Below, piece after piece: positions 57,694 through 64,000 of a DNA stretch of 64,000 nucleotides. The DNA is from Desulfotomaculum nigrificans DSM 574 (GTDB lineage Bacteria > Bacillota > Desulfotomaculia > Desulfotomaculales > Desulfotomaculaceae). Position numbers and translations under genes: made by a program. The stretch lies in NCBI RefSeq assembly GCF_000189755.2, contig NZ_KI912183.1, positions 1,986,257-2,050,256 of the forward strand, read 5' to 3'. The notes under the pieces were generated by a model. That model worked only from the letters and a program-made list of their open reading frames with translations, made no database searches and was not told the DNA's origin. Every line of letters starts with the position of its first letter. Positions within the stretch are counted from its first letter, which is position 1.

Positions 57694-59314
57694 TGTGCAC
57701 CAGTTCCTTTTCCTCATTGGCCGACGGGCTCGGCTTTAACCCGGCACCCTGCCTGGACATTTTTCTCCCGCCAATAAAGCCGGGCCTGGAGCCCATGGCC
57801 CACCAGGGTGCCCGCACCAGCGTATCCTTCAAATCAGACAAGTTCCCCGGGGCAAAAGGGGCTAGATAAGGAACACCAAAACTATTCATAGCAGCCAGCT
57901 CAATCAGTATCACAATGGTCCCCAGCATAACCCCGAACAGACCAAAGGAGGCGGCCAGCACCAGCAAGAACAACCGTAAAAACATTAACCCCCCGATGAT
58001 CTCCGGAATAGGAACCACAAATCCGGCAATGGCCGTCATACCTGTCACAATCACCGCTGAAGTACTGGCCAGTCCGGCTGATACGGCGGCGTCTCCCAGG
58101 ACCAGCGCCCCCACAATGCTCACCGCCTGACCCACCGGGCGGGGCATTCTAACCCCGGCCTCCCTTAAAATCTCAAAGGTAATACCCATGATGAGAATTT
58201 CCACAAAGGTTGGAAAAGGAACACCTTCCTTGGCGGCAAACATGGAAATGAGTAGAGAGGTAGGCAGCATTTCCTGGTGAAAAGTTTCTACGGCCACATA
58301 TAGCACCGGCAGAAATAAGGTTATGAAAAATGCCAATAGCCTGATCCACCGAACTAAACTACTGGTAAGATATTTTGTGTAATAATCTTCCGCACTCTGG
58401 AAAAACTCCACGAATATTGTAGGTACGGTCATAACAAAGGGAGTGCCGTCCACCAATATGGCTACCCTCCCCTCAATTAACTTGGCGGACACTGTATCCG
58501 GCCTCTCGGTAAAAGCAACGGTGGGAAACAAAGAGTAGGGAGAATCCTCAATTACCTCATGAATATAAGAGGCCCCTCCCACATCATCCGTCCGCACTCT
58601 TTCCAGCCGCTTTTTTACTTCCGCCAATACCTTGGGGTTGACAATGCTTTTAATATAGACAATACAAACATTGGTCTTGGTATATTTCCCAAGAATCCTC
58701 ATTTCAAATTGTAAATCCGGACTTTTTATAGCCCTCCGGAGCAGCATAACATTAGTCATTAGATTTTCATTAAATCCTATCCGGGGCCCCCTGACCACAC
58801 TTTCTACCACAGGCTCCTCCAGCGCCCGGGATTTCCACTGCTTGGTACCGGCAATAATGGCTGTATCTTCACCCTCTATAAAAATAGCGGTATCCCCTGA
58901 AAGAACTGCCTCCACTGCCTGGCTAAAAGTACGGGCTTCTTTAACCTCCCCAACAGTTAGTGCCGATTGTTTGATCTTATTTAGCAGGTTCAGGTTAATC
59001 AATCTCCGGCCGGGATCTCCGGTAGCCTGAGCCTGGAACATAAGGGTTTTTAATATATTGTTCTCAATTATTGCAATATTTACCAACTCTTCCACATAAA
59101 CCATAAAAGCATGCATTTCTCCGGCCAACTTGAATTCCCGAAATTTAATATCAGGACTAACCCCCAACAACTGTTTCATCTGCTCCAGATTGTTACTTAA
59201 ATTGGCTGATATGGCTTCGTAAACCACAGTGGTTTGTTCCGGAGCCTTACTCTTATGTTTACTGCTATTTCCCCTGCCCAGCCTTTTAGTTAAGCGCTTA
59301 AGCAACCGACTCAC
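57683..59314 (-). CDS. gerA: GerA-type spore germination receptor subunit A
   Basis: 543 residues. A cytoplasmic N-terminal half, then membrane segments with the motif PFPTFVEILIMGITFEILREAGVRMPRP in pieces and SIVGALVLGDAAVSAGL, as in GerAA. GTG 59314 has AAAGGAG seven bases upstream; a TTG at 59320 is too close. First gene of the gerA-gerB-gerC operon. It shows that the organism forms endospores. Confidence 0.95.
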   Translation of the reverse strand: MSRLLKRLTKRLGRGNSSKHKSKAPEQTTVVYEAISANLSNNLEQMKQLLGVSPDIKFREFKLAGEMHAFMVYVEELVNIAIIENNILKTLMFQAQATGDPGRRLINLNLLNKIKQSALTVGEVKEARTFSQAVEAVLSGDTAIFIEGEDTAIIAGTKQWKSRALEEPVVESVVRGPRIGFNENLMTNVMLLRRAIKSPDLQFEMRILGKYTKTNVCIVYIKSIVNPKVLAEVKKRLERVRTDDVGGASYIHEVIEDSPYSLFPTVAFTERPDTVSAKLIEGRVAILVDGTPFVMTVPTIFVEFFQSAEDYYTKYLTSSLVRWIRLLAFFITLFLPVLYVAVETFHQEMLPTSLLISMFAAKEGVPFPTFVEILIMGITFEILREAGVRMPRPVGQAVSIVGALVLGDAAVSAGLASTSAVIVTGMTAIAGFVVPIPEIIGGLMFLRLFLLVLAASFGLFGVMLGTIVILIELAAMNSFGVPYLAPFAPGNLSDLKDTLVRAPWWAMGSRPGFIGGRKMSRQGAGLKPSPSANEEKELVHNEE

Positions 59315-59405
59315 CCTCAAACTCCTTTAACGCTGTTAATACTTGAATATAATATTTACAACTGATGAATGGATTTATGTATTTAGACATGTTTGCACTA
59401 ACATA

Positions 59406-59437
59406 AAAGAACTGCCGCTGCTAAACGGCAGTTCTTT
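59406..59437. terminator. Hairpin upstream of gerA and downstream of the UDG gene
   Basis: AAAGAACTGCCG and CGGCAGTTCTTT, a perfect 12-bp stem with an 8-base loop, flanked by A- and T-rich bases. It probably ends the uracil-DNA glycosylase transcript. The arms resemble those of the terminator at 48586-48627. Confidence 0.65.
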
Positions 59438-59440
59438 ATC

Positions 59441-59529
59441 AGCATATCGGAAAGTATAAACTTTCCGACATGCACAAGGGCAACTAAGGCTGCCGCCGGA
59501 GGGCTTGGCGCCAGCCAAGTTTTCTTTAC
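59441..59529 (+). repeat. Multi-hairpin intergenic repeat, copy 2
   Basis: The counterpart of 16718-16803 on the other strand. CATATCGGAAAGT/ACTTTCCGACATG is extended here, TGCACAAGGGCA has lost the perfect middle hairpin, and GGCTGCCGCC/GGCGCCAGCC is kept while the inner GCCC/GGGC loop is shortened. The differences keep most pairing, which points to a structured element. Confidence 0.65.
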
Positions 59530-59533
59530 TGTT

Positions 59534-60088
59534 TTATTTCAAACGTAAATACTCCTCCTGAATCTTCTGAAAATCCTCCCACACCGGGCGGCGTTTGTTG
59601 GGGTCCCGCAGTACCGCTGCCGGGTGGAAGGTGGGCATGATCTTGATACCGCTTTTACTCTCCAGCCACTGGCCTCGCATCTTGGTGATGCGGGCCTCGG
59701 GGCCGATTAAATTTTGCAGAGCAGTGCTGCCCAACAGTACGATGATGCGGGGCTTGATTAATTCGATTTGCCGGTATAAATAAGGCAAGCAGGCAACAGC
59801 CTCTGCCCGGGTGGGTACCCGGTTATTGGGGGGGCGGCATTTAACAATATTGGCGATATAAACATCCTGCCGGGTTAAATTGATGGCGGCCAGGATGCGG
59901 TCCAGTAATTGACCGGCCCGGCCCACAAAGGGGCGGCCCTGCTCATCCTCGTCTTTACCGGGACCCTCGCCAATTAACATTAACTTGCCACTGGGATTTC
60001 CATCACCAAAGACGATGTTGGTCCTACCCGCCGCCAGGCCGCACCTGGTACAACCCTGTATATCTAAAGCCAACTGTTCCAGACTCAT
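59534..60088 (-). CDS. Family 4 (type IV) uracil-DNA glycosylase
   Basis: 184 residues. Fe-S cluster cysteines in CTRCGL at the N terminus and in KCRPPNN...AEAVACLPY; motif A GEGPGKDEDEQGRPFVGRAG and motif B MPTFHPAAVLRD. It removes uracil from DNA arising by cytosine deamination. ATG 60088 has AGGAGG five bases upstream; the ORF extends to 60130 without another site. Confidence 0.94.
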   Translation of the reverse strand: MSLEQLALDIQGCTRCGLAAGRTNIVFGDGNPSGKLMLIGEGPGKDEDEQGRPFVGRAGQLLDRILAAINLTRQDVYIANIVKCRPPNNRVPTRAEAVACLPYLYRQIELIKPRIIVLLGSTALQNLIGPEARITKMRGQWLESKSGIKIMPTFHPAAVLRDPNKRRPVWEDFQKIQEEYLRLK

Positions 60089-60215
60089 GATTTCCTCCTG
60101 GGATAATTGATTGCTAGTTCTTTTTTCCAAGTATGTATAATTTAGCTCTACCCTGCCAAACTAAAGGTAAAATAAGTTTTATTTATAATTGCCAGTAGGC
60201 AAGGAGGAGACAAAC

Positions 60216-60479
60216 ATGTTGGATCTGAGCAAAGCCGACACCAGTTGGGAAAATTGGAAAAAATACCTGGGACAAGCCATGGAATTTGCCGAAGAATTAG
60301 GTATTTCCAAGGCCAAAATCGAAACCTATGCTATGACTGCCGGAACAATTCTGGCCGAAAACGTTCCGCCGGCCAACCCTGAGCAAAAAGCCGTTAAGGA
60401 ATTGTGGGAAGTAGCAGATAAAGATGAGCAGCAGGTACTGGCCCGGCTGATGACCAAATTGGCCAGCCGTTCTCGCTAA
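60216..60479 (+). CDS. DUF3243 family small protein (YmfJ-like)
   Basis: 87 residues, soluble. The pattern SWENWKKYLGQAMEFAEELGIS, a central AGTILAENVPPANPEQKAVKELWEVAD and LMTKL at the end match DUF3243, as in Bacillus YmfJ. The function is unknown. ATG 60216 follows AAGGAGGAG by about seven bases. A terminator follows. Confidence 0.82.
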   Translation: MLDLSKADTSWENWKKYLGQAMEFAEELGISKAKIETYAMTAGTILAENVPPANPEQKAVKELWEVADKDEQQVLARLMTKLASRSR

Positions 60480-60500
60480 GCAGCACCCTGTAGGATACGG

Positions 60501-60531
60501 AAAAGACCACGGTTATCGTGGTCTTTTTCTT
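60501..60531. terminator. Bidirectional terminator between DUF3243 and CooT genes
   Basis: AAAAGACCAC and GTGGTCTTTT, a perfect 10-bp stem with GGTTATC loop, followed by TTCTT on plus; on minus the A run of the left arm supplies the T tail. Confidence 0.9.
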
Positions 60532-60724
60532 ATTGCTCCAGCTTTTCCAGGTAAATCTTATGATCCACCAGGGATAACTCCTTAATCCGGGCCCTAACAA
60601 GCTTGCGATGGCCGAAAATATCCTCCAATAACAACCAGTTCTCCTGAGGAATTACTTTATCTACATTCTCCAATAAAAGTTCCTCCTGGTCCCCTACTTT
60701 AAAATAGGCGTTGGCCTCGCACAT
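60530..60724 (-). CDS. CooT family nickel-binding protein
   Basis: 64 residues. It starts MCEANAY, where Cys2 is the conserved nickel ligand of this family, followed by LLLENVDKV, LLLEDIFGHRKLVRARIKEL and LVDHKI. CooT helps to mature nickel carbon monoxide dehydrogenase in Rhodospirillum; relatives occur widely in CODH-containing anaerobes. The homodimer binds one Ni(II). No CODH gene is in the window. Previously annotated as an RNA-binding protein in some genomes. Confidence 0.85.
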   Translation of the reverse strand: MCEANAYFKVGDQEELLLENVDKVIPQENWLLLEDIFGHRKLVRARIKELSLVDHKIYLEKLEQ

Positions 60725-60781
60725 AATACCACCTTCTTCGAGTAAATCTAACTTGATTATAGTTCCAGATTTATTTCACTG

Positions 60782-62017
60782 TCAACGCTGCTTCCTTAAC
60801 CGGTTGTTAAACCAGCGCCGGATAGGCCCGTTGGTGGACAGTTCCATATAGTTTTCTTCATTTCCTTCGGGAACCGGCAGTATTCCCAACATGTGCCGGT
60901 CGGCAAACTCAATGCCTTCCCGGATGACGTTGTTCTCTCTGGCTGACCAGTAGGTCAATTGGATCTGCGGGTAAATACCCAGGGCAAACTCCAGGCCCTG
61001 GCGACTGCTGACCTGCATGCCGTTAACCTCCAAAATAATATCCCCCGAGCGCAGCCCGGCCTGCCAGGCCGGGTAACCGGGAATCACATCCAACACCTTA
61101 ACCCCCCGGACCGGCGGTTGGTAAAGCGGCGGCCGGGTTAACTCCAATTGCTTGCCCAGGTAAATCACCAGTTCATGCCCTAAAGGAGAAAATATCGCCG
61201 CCGCCACCGCCAATAGCCGGGATTGGGCGGCCAGCACCGCCAGCACCAGCAGAATCATGCTGTAGACAGCTAATATAATGGAAGAAATACGACTCTTTTG
61301 TTCCGGTGTCCGGGCCGCAGCTAAGTCACCGTAACCCAATCCTGCCACCACCGGCATGAGGGTATAAAGCAGGTTGTCAGCATTATCCGCCAACCCCCCT
61401 TTAATTAAGGGCCACCAGTCGGGCAGGCTGATGCCGCCAGCCGGGCCGCTGGTATGTCCCACCACAATCAGGGCAGCCAGGGGAATGGGCCAGAATTTCT
61501 GTAAAGCGAAACCTCCCACCACTTTACCCCCGGGGCTTTTAATAAATGTTGGTACCGCCCCCAGGTGACCGCTGACCAGAATTAAAAAGGCCTCCACCAT
61601 GTGCAAAACCGCCACCAGTCCCAGCACCTGGGGCACACTGACTTGGGGCCAGCCCAGTACCAGAGAGCTGAGGGCCAAAATACCTCCGGCATAGGCAAAG
61701 CATAAAAACCTGGCATCAATCAGCATCAACAATATAGCCAGGGGCCAGAGATACATTAAACCTGAATTGGATAGAGTTACTCCCACCAGTACCATCAGGC
61801 AGCTGGCCACCACACCGCCCAGCAAACCAAAACCGGCGGCCAGCAGCACATCCCGCCATAACCCCCTTGGCTTTAAGCCAAAAAAACTCTCCTTAACCTT
61901 GCCCATCCGCCAGTACTGCAGGGCCACAACGGCCACCACCACCAAAAACAGCGGGTCGGTCAGCGCCGCCCCGACGGTTTGCAGCAACAACGGGGTTATA
62001 TCAATAAAAGGAAACAT
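60782..62017 (-). CDS. MinJ-like polytopic membrane protein with C-terminal PDZ domain
   Basis: 411 residues: about eight membrane helices, then a PDZ domain (VLDVIPGYPAWQAGLRSGDIILEVNGMQV, split over 305-335). The fold and the place after CtpA match Bacillus MinJ, the bridge between DivIVA and MinD in division-site control. Identity with MinJ is inferred from architecture and synteny. ATG 62017 lies 9 bases after the protease stop. Confidence 0.78.
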   Translation of the reverse strand: MFPFIDITPLLLQTVGAALTDPLFLVVVAVVALQYWRMGKVKESFFGLKPRGLWRDVLLAAGFGLLGGVVASCLMVLVGVTLSNSGLMYLWPLAILLMLIDARFLCFAYAGGILALSSLVLGWPQVSVPQVLGLVAVLHMVEAFLILVSGHLGAVPTFIKSPGGKVVGGFALQKFWPIPLAALIVVGHTSGPAGGISLPDWWPLIKGGLADNADNLLYTLMPVVAGLGYGDLAAARTPEQKSRISSIILAVYSMILLVLAVLAAQSRLLAVAAAIFSPLGHELVIYLGKQLELTRPPLYQPPVRGVKVLDVIPGYPAWQAGLRSGDIILEVNGMQVSSRQGLEFALGIYPQIQLTYWSARENNVIREGIEFADRHMLGILPVPEGNEENYMELSTNGPIRRWFNNRLRKQR

Positions 62018-62026
62018 TTGAACACC

Positions 62027-63172
62027 CTATCTGTCTATTTTTTCTCTTAGTAGTTTCAGGGCTACTGCCATTTGCGGGTCGGTTTTTGCCGCACTGGGCT
62101 CAGTTTTTTCTTCTACTGTCATATCCGGGGTAATTCCCTTTTTATGAATATCATGTTTATTGGGTGTTAAATATCTGGCAGTGGTTAACTTAAGCCCGGT
62201 GTCGTTATCCAGGGGAAAGACCGTCTGCACAATACCTTTGCCAAAGGTCTGGGTTCCCACCAGGGTACCCACTTTGGTATCCTTAATGGCGCCGGCCAGG
62301 ATCTCCGATGCACTGGCACTGCCCTTATTAACTAATACTACCAGGGGTATGTTTAATTTCTCAGGATCAGCTGAATAGGTAATATCCTTACCCACACGGT
62401 AATCAATGGTCACAATGGGCCCCTTATCAATAAACTGGTCGGCAATCTTCACCGCCGAACCCAACTCACCGCCGGGGTTATCCCGCAGATCCAGGATCAG
62501 ACCGGCCATGCCCTCCTGGCGTAAATTCTCCAGGGTCTGCACCATTTCATTGCCGGTGTTTTCAGTGAATTGGCTAATGGCCACATAACCAATATGATTT
62601 TCCCCGGGGACCATCCGGCCCTCTACGGTTGGTACACTGATCTCTTCCCGTTGTAATTTAAATTTAAGGGGCTGCGGGACCCCTTCCCGGGCAATAGTTA
62701 GTTCAACCGAAGTGCCCACCGGGCCCCGCATGAGGTTAACCGCTGTTTCGGTGTCCATGTCTTTGGTCTTTTGACCGCCAATTTCGGTAATAATATCCCC
62801 GGCCTTGATACCGGCTTTGGCCGCCGGGGTTTTGGCAAAGGGTTTAATCACCGTTAAACGATGATCTTTAACCCCCACTAAAATACCAATGCCGCCAAAG
62901 GAGCCGCGGATTTGCTCCTGGAGCATGGAGTAAGTCTTTTTATCCAAGTAAACCGAGTAAGGGTCGTCCAGTGATCCTACCAGACCCTTGATGGCACCTT
63001 CTACCAATCTTTCCGGTGCTACTTCATACAAATACTGTCCCTTGACCAGAGTAACAACCTTAATCAGGTTGCCCAATCCTTTATAATTACTGGCCACGGC
63101 GCCACCAAGCAGTAACATCACCACGAATACCATGGAGACTAAAACAATTACCACCCGGCCCCAAAACGTCAT
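62027..63172 (-). CDS. S41 family C-terminal processing protease (CtpA/CtpB)
   Basis: 381 residues. An N-terminal membrane anchor, PDZ domain (SFGGIGILVG, AGIKAGDIITEIGG), and the peptidase S41 domain with KGSASASEILAGA holding the catalytic serine and TFGKGIVQ the lysine. In sporulating Bacillus CtpB cuts SpoIVFA to trigger sigma-K. ATG 63172 has AAGGG five bases upstream; a GTG at 63187 lies before it. Confidence 0.94.
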   Translation of the reverse strand: MTFWGRVVIVLVSMVFVVMLLLGGAVASNYKGLGNLIKVVTLVKGQYLYEVAPERLVEGAIKGLVGSLDDPYSVYLDKKTYSMLQEQIRGSFGGIGILVGVKDHRLTVIKPFAKTPAAKAGIKAGDIITEIGGQKTKDMDTETAVNLMRGPVGTSVELTIAREGVPQPLKFKLQREEISVPTVEGRMVPGENHIGYVAISQFTENTGNEMVQTLENLRQEGMAGLILDLRDNPGGELGSAVKIADQFIDKGPIVTIDYRVGKDITYSADPEKLNIPLVVLVNKGSASASEILAGAIKDTKVGTLVGTQTFGKGIVQTVFPLDNDTGLKLTTARYLTPNKHDIHKKGITPDMTVEEKTEPSAAKTDPQMAVALKLLREKIDR

Positions 63173-63274
63173 TGCATCCCTTCTCACGCTAACACCTACC
63201 TGTCCTTATATATACACAAGTATTATACTACAATACAGCGGCATAAATTACAAAGTATTTTCCATTTTTTGCCG

Positions 63275-63300
63275 AATAAAAACCGGGTTACGTAACCCGG
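63275..63300 (-). terminator. Terminator of the M23 peptidase gene
   Basis: An 18-bp perfect palindrome CCGGGTTACGTAACCCGG followed on the minus strand by TTTTTATT, directly after the stop codon. Confidence 0.8.
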
Positions 63301-63301
63301 C

Positions 63302-64000
63302 CTATAAATAACCGTAGGGACTCACTGGAGTACCGTTTTTGCGCACTTCAAAGTGCAGGTGCGATCCGGTGGACATGCCGGTGTTGCCTACCAGGGCGAT
63401 GGGCATTCCCTTGGTCACCGTTTGTCCGTTGCTAACTAACTTGGCCGACAGGTGCCCATACAGGCTCACCACCCCGCCGCCATGGTCAATCATCACTACG
63501 TTACCGTAGCCGGTCATGGAGCCGGAATAGATCACGGTGCCATTGGCCGGCGCGATCACGGTGGTGCCGGTGGGAGCAGGTATGTCAATTCCGGCATGGA
63601 AGCGGTTCTGGTTTAAAATGGGGTGCATCCGGTTACCAAAGGGAGAAGATACCCTGGTGTATCCGGGCAGGGGCCAAATGAAGGGCCCGCCGGAATAAGT
63701 ACCACCCTTTTGGGCGTTTTGGATGGCAATTTGCCTTAAGATGGCATCTTCCTGGGCTTCCAATTTATCAATGGCCGCTGCGGTTTCCTTAAGGTTCTTT
63801 TGGGCTTCGCTTAATAGAGCTGCCTTTTCACTCTGGGCCTGGGCCAACTTTTGCTTGGCTGCTTCATGCTCCCGTTTCATGGCCGCTATTTGCTGCACCT
63901 TGGCGTCCAGCGACCGTTTGTACTTTTCGATTTGGGCCTTTTCAGCACTGATACGGTCAACCATTTGCGCATCGCTTTCCACCATCCGGCGCAAAAACTC
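63302..64000 (-). CDS. EnvC-like M23 peptidase / murein hydrolase activator (5' end outside the window)
   Basis: The C-terminal 233 residues. A coiled coil rich in Glu, Lys, Ala and Gln (about 1-95 of the visible part) leads to a LytM/M23 domain with SPFGNRMHPI, the zinc ligands in FHAGIDIP (His and Asp) and GSHLHFEVR (catalytic His pair). All zinc ligands are there, so it should be an active endopeptidase rather than a degenerate EnvC. Upstream genes are probably ftsE and ftsX, as in the ftsEX-envC-ctpA-minJ order of other Firmicutes. Confidence 0.88.
   Translation of the reverse strand, partial: EFLRRMVESDAQMVDRISAEKAQIEKYKRSLDAKVQQIAAMKREHEAAKQKLAQAQSEKAALLSEAQKNLKETAAAIDKLEAQEDAILRQIAIQNAQKGGTYSGGPFIWPLPGYTRVSSPFGNRMHPILNQNRFHAGIDIPAPTGTTVIAPANGTVIYSGSMTGYGNVVMIDHGGGVVSLYGHLSAKLVSNGQTVTKGMPIALVGNTGMSTGSHLHFEVRKNGTPVSPYGYL

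Overview
The window looks like the chromosome of an anaerobic, endospore-forming Firmicute of the class Clostridia. A Desulfotomaculum/Desulforamulus-like member of the Peptococcaceae is my best guess. The reasons are a tricistronic GerA-GerB-GerC spore germinant receptor, an oxygen-scavenging flavodiiron protein with a rubredoxin beside it, a membrane pyrophosphatase, a whiA-yvcK-rapZ block next to a Crh-like HPr, AGGAGG ribosome binding sites with many TTG/GTG starts, and intermediate GC. The genus is an inference from gene content and order, not from a search.

Left part (1-14650) is accessory. It starts with the last two genes of a type II Wadjet anti-plasmid system (JetC condensin-like ATPase, JetD nuclease), preceded by what is probably the tail of JetB. 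A hydantoin/thiohydantoin-type cluster follows: on the minus strand an NCS1 permease, a DUF917 protein and a HyuA-type hydantoinase; divergently on the plus strand a sigma-54 activator, a second DUF917 protein and a second HyuA homologue that has lost its nucleotide-binding motifs. The intergenic region between the two arms holds a clear -24/-12 promoter for the permease and helically phased TTTCTC repeats. RpoN itself is encoded at 25.7-27.2 kb. The part ends in transposase and recombinase remnants that run directly into the 3' end of ssrA (tmRNA), a classical integration site, so the whole left part may be an old genomic island.

Middle part (14.6-38 kb) is core genome, nearly all on the minus strand: ssrA-smpB; HD-domain protein and thioesterase; pyrophosphatase, secG and the glycolytic series eno-gpmI-tpiA-pgk-gap; rpoN; DUF1405, acyltransferase, MBL hydrolase and whiA; polysaccharide deacetylase, yvcK, rapZ, a ROK sugar kinase, a Crh-like HPr without the catalytic histidine; a HAD phosphatase; uvrC.

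Right part (38-64 kb) mixes core and accessory genes: a TetR-controlled HlyD/ABC-2 export operon; uvrA and uvrB; a short rubredoxin and a flavodiiron protein; an RND efflux pair under a second TetR protein with matching operators at both promoters; the gerABC operon; a family 4 uracil-DNA glycosylase; DUF3243 and CooT small proteins; and a MinJ-like PDZ membrane protein, CtpA-type protease and an EnvC-like M23 peptidase that runs off the window. Two families of dispersed intergenic repeats punctuate the core region: an 86-89 bp multi-hairpin element in two inverted copies and a GCCAACAGCC/GCGAATAGCG family at four loci. No rRNA, tRNA or CRISPR array was seen.
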